NCBI GenBank assembly: GCA_947034885.2
Contig: OX344749.2
Coordinates: 47,211,682 to 47,275,681 of the forward strand
Direction of reading: 5' to 3'
DNA from: Thuidium tamariscinum
Taxonomy: Eukaryota; Streptophyta; Bryopsida; Hypnales; Thuidiaceae
DNA: 64,000 nt
The position numbers and the translations under genes are program-made. Positions 34,169 to 44,347 of the stretch are shown here, one piece after another (positions within the stretch are counted from its first letter, which is position 1; every line of letters starts with the position of its first letter). The notes under the pieces were generated by a model, which was not told where the DNA came from, did not search any database, and worked only from the letters and a program-made list of their open reading frames with translations.

Positions 34169-37100
34169 TCACGAGAGTAGTGAGCATTGTACTTGTTTCT
34201 CAATGATGCCATCTTCAATTATGTGGAAGCTGAAGTCTAGAAACACTTCAGTTCCCAAGTGCAGAGAAACCTCGTTCCGTATATTTGAAAGAGTCCAAGT
34301 GGAGCCTACTTCAAGTACTACCTTTTTTTCCTCATCGGGCACTTCACACTCCACTTTAATAGTATGAAAGGTCTCAGCTTGGTCAATCTCTTGCCACTGC
34401 ATGTCATGTTGTAGTCGAAGTCGGTTGTATTTGAAAGTCACATACAGAATGGAGCGTCCAATGTGATACTTGAAAATCACAGTGGGCTTAGAAATTACGC
34501 ATTTCATAACATCTGCTACAGCAGTATGCTTCACGTCCCACCTATCATCCATTAGAGAAGTGAAGCATTCATCTGGAATGTTAAGAAACAGGAAGAACAT
34601 ACTTGTTCTCTGATATGCAACAGTTGAGAACAGATCTATCATAACATGGATGGGCATCGACCACTGCAAGTGTGTGGAACGTGATGCTATAGTTGGTCTC
34701 ATGGACTGTAGAATATCTCGGCGTAAACAGAATCTGAAGTGTTCAGAAGTGCTCATATCTAGAAGCGGCCACTCAGGATCATCAAATCCCGGAAGAGAAA
34801 TTGGTTCCAATGTACCATACTCTGATAGTGAAGTAGGAGGTAAATACATCGCATTATAGAAGAAAATGCCATTGTTGAGTAGGTCCTCGTGCGTGCGGTG
34901 TCCACGTTGTGCCTCTCCAATGTCAGCATGGACAACCCATACTACACCAATAATTGAGTGCACATCAATCCAATCCTCACAGTTTGATGGGTACAAGTCT
35001 GTACACAGGAACATAGCAACATGAGTCTATCAATTTCTTTACATGTGGAAAAAAGACACTAAAGTAGGAAAGAGAATAGAAGAGCTCCATGTGCTTGCCA
35101 AATAGAATAGTGCGGTCAGACTTCTGTAATTGTGATAAGCTTCCTAATATACACAAACAATGCATTTGAAACCAGAGCAGTAGAGCTGTTAGCATGTTCT
35201 CACAGTTGCACTTGCTTTGAAGATCGTGGACCTCAACATCCAATTGTTGATGCATATATGCGTGTTGAACTAGAACCTCCGACACTATAGTAGAACCAAC
35301 GCGTACTCGGAACTTCCGAACTTTAGCTTTGTAAGTACCGTCGAAAGTTGAAGAGCCACCATGCTCCGCAGCGTCACGCGCATGAGCACCTACTCTTCCT
35401 GGTTGTAGAGTAATCCAACTGCTAATATTGATTCTCGTTGGTATCCAATCATCATATTCATCTTTGACATTGAAAGTGAGAATGGCCTCAACACAACTAC
35501 GAGGTCTCATGTGAGCCGACTCTGCAGTAACAATCCAGCAAGAGCTTGTTAGAAGCTATGACCTTCGTCATGAAGAATGTGCTTGCCAAGTGGTCAAAGT
35601 GGAGAACTAAATGTGGAATTCAAAGTGCCGAAGTTCAACAAGCTCAGTGATAGCATTTTGAATTGGGAGAATTAAAATCCACATCAGTGTAGAAACGTCA
35701 AACCTTCAACGAAGGAGTACACAATCTAAGGAGGGCTCAACGAATTATATAATCTGCATTTTTACAAGCACAGGAGCCGTTACATTTCGACAATGTGATC
35801 CGCATTCCATATACATGGCATACTTTCGAGAATGAGCAATGCAGGAAACTAATGGAACACAATATTCACATGATGATTTTGAGCATGACAGTGTCAGTTT
35901 CATATTCTTCGAACTTGACCTTCTAGTGTGGCAACGGTTTTAGTCATATGGCAACTTCAACTTCTACTGTGGCAATGGTTTCAATCATATACCAAGCACG
36001 TGTAAAGTACCATGAGGACAGAAGCTAGGGCAATAAAAGTACTTGGTATTGTATGTTTCACTCCTGCAAATTCCCCATTAAGACATTCAAGTGATGTTAC
36101 AGTTCAACTCTTAAGTACTGCTCAATTACAGTTCTGTCCTTGAGCTGTGATGTCTTCCAATAATTTCCTGAAGCGCCCCTCTCTTAAGAAGAAATTGAAG
36201 ACAAATATCACTATCATTGAGAACCACATTCTACCAATGCAATATGACGAGAAGGCATACCTTATGTTCAGCTGCAGCGTGTGGACAGAAAGCTCACTTG
36301 ATAGTACAAAACCTGCACAAGTTTTATGACGAGCGCTATTATCAGAATCCAACTACAACGAATCAATTGTCAAATAATGAACAAAGTCATTCCTAGCAAC
36401 CAATGAAAATGGATGCAACAACATGATAGTGAAAGCTCCATTAAATTGAATGATAAAATCTCTTTAGGCGTACAAAGCTGAGATTCCCGTCCAAAGCACA
36501 CCTGGTCGCATTTTAGTACCGGCCCCTCATAGGCATGGCTCTGACGTTCAACCAGCACCGTCATCTTCACTTCTAAGAGAGAGAAGGGTGACTCATGAAT
36601 GAAGCCTTCAAGTGATTCTCACTGTCCTCCACCGATCCCATGGCCACCGTCTGTGCAGAGTTGTTGCAAACTTGCAAATTCCTCGGAATTAGTACTGCAA
36701 CCAAAGTCTGCCATGGACAATGCATGAACGTGTCCACTGCATGCATTCCAAGTCTTTCCCTGAATTGTGAGACATTCATGAATTCGAATTGACACGGTAG
36801 GTATCAAAACTTGCATTAGCTCTCATTCAAAAATGTTTCATTCAAGGCAATGAACGCCTATAAGCACCATGACTTCAATGCTTCCATGTTCAATCCGATG
36901 ACAGTCTATGAGCATTGCTTTCACCTCAACTGCGAACAGCATCTGAGGAACATGATTTTGTAAGGTAATGAGCAAGGAAAAAAACGAACCACTTCCATGT
37001 CGTAAAGGCGGTTTTTAAACGTGCTCCTTCATTCCGAAGAAGCACATGTTGCTCACTCCAATCTCCATATCTCCTACAGTGAACTTCCACGGCAATGAAT

Positions 37101-37735
37101 GAGCCACTTGTTCTGTATAGCTTCTCTGTGAGAAATCTCTTAAACCATTACCATTCAAAGAGAGATGTACTACGCTGATTATATCATCCCCAAGTATGCA
37201 GGGCTGTACACCAAAGCATTCTGATTCAATGTCATTAAAAGGAACTACATTACAGTAAGATTTCAGCACAACACTTCTTGGAAAGCCCAATGTCAACACA
37301 CATCGCCATAGCAGAGCCCTACCTTCTTGCTCAACAGAAATCAATGTTCACTGGCCGTTCAAGAAGGCAGAAGGTGCTCCAGAATTGAAACCCTAAAAAC
37401 GCACAACCTCGCAAGTGGCCCCAAGACAGCAGATCGTCAGAGCTCACAATAAGAACAATTCCACCTTCACGAGCAAAATAGGCAAGAACACATCGGAACA
37501 GGCGCTCACCCACCACGCAGGACGGAATGCACTTGGCGGTTGATGAAGAGATAGCTCCAATGAATGCAACCTCACTTTTACAATTTTGAAGAACTCGATT
37601 GCATGCAGCTGTTTGAAAACCGAATCGTGAGATTGATCCGACCGCGAAGGAAGAACCCAAAGCTTGGAAGTTGAGCGAGAAGGTAGGAACTAAAGAACAA
37701 AACGAAATTCTCTGTGATTCGCTTTCAATCTTCAA
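34169..37735 (-). CDS. Element X accessory gene, multi-exon, function unknown
   Basis: Several same-strand open segments make up one probable gene. The two downstream ones join well: exon 35510(or slightly upstream)-35204, a GT-AG intron 34999-35203 (GTGAGA to TACAG) in matching phase 1, then the last exon 34998-34169. The upstream exon has RPRSCVEAILTFNVKD and FDGTYKAKVRKFRVRVGST, recalling a filamin/Ig-like repeat. The last exon has DWIDVHSIIGVVWVVHAD, WPLLDMSTSEHFRFCL and an end, WTLSNIRNEVSLHLG, that could be a ubiquitin-like fold. Further 5' segments are 37735-37331, 37344-37015 and 36816-36370 (VKMTVLVERQSHAYEGPV, again filamin-like, with a stop or frame change at 36619-36621). No ATG is found for the first segment. 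I do not know its function; domain calls are weak. Confidence 0.5.
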
Positions 37736-37766
37736 AATTATAAATTAACAACAATTCACTCCCTCC

Positions 37767-37908
37767 AGCTCCCTCATCCAGAACAGGATTGCTGGCGCGG
37801 CGCGGCAACTTCTTCTCAGTCCCATCCGAGCCTACCCAGCTCCCTCATCGAGAACAGGACTGCTGGCGCGGCGCGGCAACTCCTTCTCAGTCCCATCCAA
37901 GCCTACCG
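37767..37908. repeat. 71-bp tandem duplication upstream of the X accessory gene
   Basis: Two copies (37767-37837 and 37838-37908) of a GC-rich unit starting AGCTCCCTCATC and containing GGCGCGGCGCGGCAAC. They differ at a handful of positions. They sit just upstream of the minus-strand gene's first open segment and could be promoter elements; this is inference. Confidence 0.85.
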
Positions 37909-38362
37909 TAGCAGTAAAGTAAGGTACCTGAGCTGAGCTGAGCTTCAATTTCCAGGAGTGACCGATCGATTCCCTTCTCCTCCAGTCCGATCAGCACATG
38001 CGGGAGGGCGCCACAACGGGACAACGTACTCTGGTCAAGAACTCATACTACACAAGAACATGTACTCAGCATTGCTACGCGATAGTTGCAAAACCACAAC
38101 CGACACTTCCTCTGCTCAAAAATCAGCTACCGCATCGAAGAACAGAGTCGACCTCCATGCCTTCTTCACCGACCATAGTCGTTACAATCCCGGACCTAGT
38201 TTGTCAAACAGGGAGTGACCCTTTCTCAATTTTCTATTCGTCTGAGGTGGCAGTCTCTCGACCACATCAGATTGGTTCCCCTCAAAGCCAACAACAAAGG
38301 CCGGTTTGAAGGAACTTCTAGGGAACTCGCAGTCTCTCAAAGCAGGAAAAAATCCTCTTATG
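37909..38362. other. Right terminal part of element X
   Basis: Contains a 103-codon plus-strand frame (37998-38309) without recognised domain and the conserved subterminal block from about 38246 to the end. That block is shared with the 363-bp derivative (GTGGCAGTC, CTCGACCACATCAG, GGGAACTCGCAGTCTCT). Confidence 0.6.
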
Positions 38363-38632
38363 CTTTATAATCCATTGTTTTTGAATGGCATAGCTATGAG
38401 AACATTGTCTTTGGCTTAGGTACTTTATAGGTAGATGCAAAGAGAAAAATTCAACATAAACAATAGTTGATGTAAATCATTCTAATAATAAATATCAAAG
38501 AAGATGTTTCTTCTTTTTAGAGTGTAAACACTTAGGGTTCAAATGAAATTTATAAAGAAATTGAAAGTACAATTTGTCAATATATAGTCTCACCTTTAAG
38601 TTGCCATAGGTACTTAGTCAAGTCATTCTTCA

Positions 38633-39734
38633 ATGCAAAATGCCAACCTATATGCTCAATCTTTGCCATGCCATGAATGTTGTCGATTCAACCCTCTACA
38701 TACTTGTGGAACAATAGTTGCCTCAAATAAAACCTCTAGCCTTAAATCTCTTTCATCTTCAATGACCATATTGTGCATAATACAACAAGCTAGCATTATG
38801 TCACCCATAGTATCCATATCCCACTAGTGACATGAATTTCTAATAATTTGAAAGTGGGCTTGTAGAATACCAAAACAATGTTGAACATCTTTGCAAGTGG
38901 CCTCTTGGACTGTTGCAAAATGGATCTTCTTCTCATCTTGAGGTTCATGAATTGTTTGAACAAAGTAGCTCCACTTGGGATAAATCCCATTTGTGAGCAA
39001 ATAGCACCTAAGATAGGTGTAGCCATTGATAGTGAAAGATAAATCATATCCCTCTCCCATCAAAATGTCTTCTACCACAAGAGACCTATCTAGAACATTT
39101 AGGTCATTATTGCCTCTTGGCAAATCAAAGAATGCATGCCATGTCCACAAGGATTGGTTAGCAATGGCCTCTAAGATAATATTCTTTGAACCATCCTTGT
39201 CTTGAAATTGCCTATGCCAAGCTACATATGGGACAATTTCTCCACACCCAATGCATACAATCCAAAGAACCAAACATGCCCACCCAACCCCTTGCTTCAT
39301 TGATATATACTTAATCGATTATATCAAATTAGATGGGCTTTTGCAAGTAAGTGGACTGAAAACAAGCTCCCATCAACCTACAAAATTTCTTCATTGATTC
39401 CATCACTGTGCTCTCTCCAATATGGCAATACACATTCATAGCATCAACAACTCCATAGGCAAGTATACATATAGCTGCTATACATTTTTGCAACAAGGAC
39501 AAATCCAAAGTATCTGCACAATTCTTCTTTTTGAACAAAATATTGATCATGAGCACAAACAACATCTATAATTCTCACAAACAACTCTTTCTTCCTCTTT
39601 AACTTGCGTCTAGACATTTGTTCACTAAATACAAGGTTTTCAAAGAAATAATCATGATAGATACGTTTATGACCTCTCTCAAAATTCCTATCAATATTTG
39701 GAGTTTTTCTTGGCCTACTACCATTAGCCTTCAT
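38633..39734 (-). pseudogene. Harbinger transposase, broken copy in arm A'
   Basis: Mirror image of the pseudogene at 24845-25946. All translated pieces compared (96, 78, 158, 83 and 64 codons, in several frames) are identical, so the DNA is effectively identical over at least 1.1 kb. It shares every lesion: the shift after YFVQK, two stops before GSLDCMHW, the shift after RNCP, and Gln in place of the catalytic Glu. Same family call and the same loss of function. Confidence 0.88.
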
Positions 39735-40271
39735 ATGGTATCCTTCACCAAAAAACTCTCCAAATTGAGATATAAGTAATTGAAACTACTCCTCATCTTC
39801 AAGCTCCACTTGTAAATTTTGCAATAATTATTGCCTATTACATTCATTTGTCTTATGAACTCAACTTTAAAATTTGTGGCTCCAACAACAAGCTGCACTG
39901 TCTCCACCAAACGTTCACAGCCTCTCTCTCTCCCTCTCTCTCTTAAACAACATTCACAGTCTCAATTCTCAAGGGACACCGTTCACAATTTAGCAAGAAA
40001 ATTGACTTCTCCACCATCCATCAAGTGAGGCTGTAATAGGAGCACTTTAGTGGCATTTCATGTGAGATGGCGCTTTGTTGGTAGAAGAAAAGGTATACTC
40101 AATCCAATTTTAGCGAGTTGTTGTTGGAGATCAATACATGGTTACGGCAATGCCTCATCTAAAGGGGCTCCATAACCCTCACCAATTCTTGGTATAATAG
40201 TCATTTGGTATGCTTCTGGGGGCAATGCTCTAAAAAGTAATAGGTAATTTAGCTAACCCATTTTGAACCAC

Positions 40272-40290
40272 TTAACTCCTAAAGGACCAA
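40272..40290 (+). repeat. TTAA-type element end
   Basis: TTAACTCCTAAAGGACCAA, a 19-bp sequence whose exact reverse complement lies at 44329-44347. It could be the left end of a 4.07-kb element ending there, or the lone end of a decayed E1-type element. Confidence 0.5.
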
Positions 40291-40498
40291 GTATTCATTC
40301 TGAAACGTATACAAGAAATCTTGGATAGGCTCTTACAAAGTCATTTTTAGTCAAACGTTCATGAAATTTGGACATGATGTATACCTCTATGCCCCCAATT
40401 GTAAATCTGATTTTTTTTCCATTCATATTTATATATCAAATCTTATGTTGCCTTGAAATTTTAGAATATCTTGGGCAAATTGAGGCAGAATTTACAAA

Positions 40499-41577
40499 GA
40501 GTGATTGCAAGAAACACTTATACCATTTGTTACATTTTATCACACCTTAGTTTTTGATGTTTTATTTAGCCATAACTTTTGTGTTTTAGCTCCAAATGAC
40601 TCAAAATTTAAAGGGGAGATATTCATAGCTATTATACATCTATAATGAATTTTGGAGATTTTTCAAAAATATATATTTTTTAAAATGGCCCCGAAAATTG
40701 CTCACAATACTTGATTTAGGGATTTTTAGCACATTTATCTACAAAATAACTAATTTTGACCTAGAATTTGGAGGAGATGGTTTATTAGTAGACTTATAGC
40801 TATTGTATAGAAGAATTCTAAAAATACTTATTTTTATGCATTGTAGAAGTCCGTAATGAGAGCTTCATTCTACATTTTTTTCCAAAGGTTTAAAATATTG
40901 TTTTGGTGAGTTTTTTGGTCAAATTTCATCACCAAAAGGTTTTCTCAAGTGTAATATTTTTATGTATCTTTTTTTAAATTCTATTTTTTACAAATAAAAA
41001 TGTCACAATTTGTATTTTCTTCACCAGAACTTTGGACATAGGATTCTCATAGAATTCCAGTGAAGAAAATACAACTTGTGACAATTTAATTTGTAAAAAA
41101 AGGATTTAAAAACCAAACATAAAAATTGAAAATTTGAAAAAACTCTTTGGTGATGAAATTTGACTAAGAAACTCACCAAAATAATGTTTTGTACCTTGGG
41201 TAAAAAATGCAAAATTAAGGTCTCTTTGTTGACTTCTATAATACATAAAAATAATTATTTTTAGAATTCCTTTGGACGATAGCTATAAGTCTACTAAGAT
41301 ACAATTTTTACCAAATTCTAGGTCAAAATTATTTTTTTGGGAGATAAATGGTGCTAAAAATCCCTAAATCAAGTATTGTGAGAAATTTTTTAGGCTATTT
41401 AAAAATAATTAATTAATTTTGAAAAATATCTAAAATTCATGATAGATGCATAATATCTATTAATAGCTTTCCTATAAATTTTGAGTCATTTAGAGCTAAA
41501 ATAAAAAAGTTATAGCCAAAAAAAGAATCAAAAACTAGGATGTGACAAAAGGCTTTAAGTGTTTCTTGCAACCACCC
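40499..41577. mobile_element. Foldback element, copy e (long inverted arms)
   Basis: A 1.08-kb element like copy b. Ends are GAGTGATTGCAAGAAACACTT and AAGTGTTTCTTGCAACCACCC, and the inverted arms meet near 41040. Mirrored phrases are AGCCATAACTTTTGTG (near 40568) and the weaker match AAAAAGTTATAGCC (near 41505). Flanks CAAA / AAAA agree at three of four positions. The minus-strand frames inside are palindrome by-products. Confidence 0.75.
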
Positions 41578-41581
41578 AAAA

Positions 41582-43416
41582 CTCTTCTTTATAGTTTGGA
41601 AATTTGATAGGTATGTAACCAATATGATACAAGATGCAAATGTCAAAAGAAATAACCATGTATAATATAAAATCTTAGTCTTGAAGGAATTACAGTTTTC
41701 AGGCTTTCATAAGCAAGGTAAAAAGAAAAAAAAATTCTTTGAACTTCAAATGTTATTAATAATCTTTCAATCCATATAGTCAAAATTTCTGAAATTTGTT
41801 CCATAGATTTTTAAAGAAGTTTTATACACATTTGTAAAATGAGATTTTGAATATATATAATCATTCTTTTCTTTCTACCCTAAAAAGTGCCAATTTTGTA
41901 CCTAAAATGTGCCTCATCCTTCAAAAATAAAGCTAACCTCTTTAGGATGTGGAGACTATGCCTTAGCCTTAACTTTGAGTATTTTACATTTTTGTAATGG
42001 TTCCCTTTCATATTGGATAAAACATGAAATTATAAATGCCTTAGTAAAGTTGTTGAGCAAATAAGGAGATCAAAAAATAAAAATAAGAAATGAAAGGGTA
42101 GAAACTTTGCCTAAATAAAGAACACGTTCTATATATTCATAATGAATACAAACTCTTTCTTGTAGAAGGCTTTATATCAAATGTACTCTAATTAGAAAGT
42201 ACACATACATCTTTGACTACCAGCAAAAGTAGTTAGGAATAATTATCCTATGTGCTCTTCTCCATTGTAGAAGGTATGTGATGGAAATTCAAAGAGGAAG
42301 AAATTTCATTCAATTACATACTCAATTATTTACTTCTAATTTACATTATTGGTGCACCCAATTGAAATTCAATAATACTTTTCTAAGGATGTTGTAAACC
42401 ACCATTTTTCTCCTCTCTTAGAAAATGAAAATTATAAACATAAAGCATGAATTTAAAAATCTAGAAGTATTAGTATCCTAAATTTGAAGGTATAGTTTTT
42501 TTGACATTTTCAAACATCCTCTGAATTTTGTCTATAACTTTTGACTAAAGGTTTTTAATTATAGATACTATCTTGGAAATGAAAATTATCTTGATTGACC
42601 AACTATTCTCAACCTACAAATTTTTGAAAAACTACTATAATATGCCTAAATTAGATCTAAAATGACAAATTTTGTTAAAATGGCAATATTCTATTAGTTT
42701 GACACTTTTGATAGCTCAAACTGAGCAGTCTAAAATCTAAATTAGTCTTACATTTTAGAAACATTTATATGTACAAGATATATATTTGAAAATATATATC
42801 AATCCTAGATGTTAGTTTTCAATTCAAACCACACGGTTTGAAAATGACATTTAGAATACTGCCCATTTAACGAAATTTGCCATTGAAGTTCTACATTGAA
42901 CACAATTCTTTTGTCTCATGATAATTTGCGGTCTTCTAATGCCTTCAAATCTCCTCTAATGTTATTATAAAAACAGCCTTTCAACCTATATTATACAATT
43001 GGATTTTCTTCAATGTTCTACTTTGCATTTTTTCTTCAACGATATCATTGTTTTTCGTAAAAAGAGAGTAACTATATAAGCCATCAAGAAAGAATCAAAC
43101 TACAAGATTATACATAAATGAGAAAATTGTACCCTCTAGAATATTGTTTGTAGTTTTTATTTTCTAGCTAGGACACAAGTATCATTGTTTCCTCTAAAAA
43201 GAAGGAGCTATGCCATCTAGAAAGAAATTAGACTATACATAAGAATGAGAAAGCATGATTTTATTTTATTTGGAAGAAGTTACTGTCTTTCATTCATTTT
43301 GTATTTTTGTAATAAGTTAGGTTCAAGAGAGTGTTTAAAAATCATTTTGAATTTTCCTTTATTTATAATAAGCAAGGTTTTTGAATCATTCAATTTAGGT
43401 AGTTCACATTTTTTTT
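41582..43416. other. AT-rich intergenic DNA
   Basis: No gene, RNA or clear element ends recognised. It lies inside the possible long element bounded by the matched 19-bp ends at 40272 and 44347. Confidence 0.45.
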
Positions 43417-43420
43417 TTAA

Positions 43421-44343
43421 CCCCTAAAGTTCTATGACTCTATATTCACCAAAAACGCTCGAAAACTGTCATTTCTAGTACAACTACCAATTTTCTTGAT
43501 AAAAACAATTTTTGACACATGTAACCATAGGATCTTGTAGTATAATGTCTAAAAAACATGTGGTAAAAATTTCAGAAAATTCCACCATGTGGATCAAAAG
43601 ATATAAGCATTCAAATTCACCAAAACCATTTTTTCAATCCTGCAAAAAATCGGGCAGCTACACTTCACAAGCTCACTTCTCAAGGAAAAAATGTTGAAAA
43701 TGGTGGTGCCTCTTTGAATTCAGTTTCCTAATAAGATGGAGATATGCTCAAAAAATTTCATGTCATTTGGAATTGTACAATATATAGGAAAAAAATAGTA
43801 AGTAAAAAAAAGTAGAGAATGATTTATAATACTAAATTGTTAAGAATTTTATTATAGAATTAAAAAATGACAATCCCAATAGTTGTAATGTTGTAATAAT
43901 CAATCTACGTCCTAGGGTTTTATTGTTTTACAAAAATATTGAAAATTGAGTGAAATAAACAACTTCGAAGTTTCTTTGATAGTGGAGAATCCATTACTGC
44001 CCGCAAACAAAAAAACCTCATAACTTTTGACTCTTTGATTGAAATGGAATGATTCAAAGCTTTCCACTTATATACAAATGTAGAAAACCAGTTTAAAATT
44101 TTCATTTTTAAAAAAAGTGATTTTTTTTTATCTACCCGAACTGCCCAGTTACGAAAAAAAGTAACATATTAGGCCATAACTTTTGAGTCATATCTCCAAA
44201 TGTCATGAAATTTGGTACACATGAAGATATTCCTTGCCCCCACCTTCTATTAAAATTTCAGCCCAAAATATTCAAATTTCCAATCACATGTACCTGCCCA
44301 AAATTTCTATACGGCCAAAGAACGCATGTTGGTCCTTTAGGAG
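43421..44343 (-). mobile_element. piggyBac-like non-autonomous element E1, inverted copy
   Basis: A 923-bp element flanked by TTAA at 43417-43420 and 44344-44347. The complement aligns with 2271-3217 across its length, for example ATCCTATGGTTACATG and GTCAAAAGTTATG. The right end reads CTCCTAAAGGACC inward where the other copy has CCCCTAAAGCCC. No coding capacity. Confidence 0.7.
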
Positions 44344-44347
44344 TTAA

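Larger units (their letters stand above)
28510..38362. mobile_element. Element X: 9.85-kb two-gene DNA transposon
   Basis: Bounded by CATAAGAGGATTT at the left and AAATCCTCTTATG at the right. Composition changes sharply at both boundaries: X is visibly GC-richer than the AT-rich Harbinger segment C around it. Its first 65 bp and last 115 bp match the 363-bp element at 22202-22564, which proves a repeated family. It carries a broken transposase gene (29643-32496, plus) and a converging multi-exon gene (34169-37735, minus). Flanking ATGC at 28507-28510 and 38360-38363 overlaps the terminal repeat, so the duplication length is unresolved. The superfamily is not certain: terminal repeats and the transposase resemble no element type I can name with confidence. 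Confidence 0.8.
24353..40230. mobile_element. PIF/Harbinger element, head-to-head structure, with nested insertions
   Basis: Terminal inverted repeats GAGCATTGCC at both ends, with TAA duplications at 24350-24352 and 40231-40233, the 3-bp TWA-type target typical of PIF/Harbinger. The 15.9-kb span has the order A (24353-26191), B (26192-27023), B' (27038-27867, inverted), C (27868-28509 plus 38363-38387, interrupted by element X), A' (38388-40230, inverted). Without C and X it would be a palindrome of about 5.35 kb with a 14-bp loop. Each A arm carries a dead Harbinger transposase reading inward. In this form it could move only with a transposase from another copy. Confidence 0.8.

Noticed and set aside
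28510-38362. Element X as a virus-like or giant-virus insertion
   Set aside because: Short terminal inverted repeats, an internally deleted relative with the same ends and a DDE-type transposase fit a DNA transposon. No capsid or polymerase-like product was recognised.
24353-40230. Retrotransposon with long terminal repeats
   Set aside because: The 1.84-kb end blocks are inverted, not direct, and encode a Harbinger nuclease. No reverse transcriptase, primer-binding site or polypurine tract was seen.
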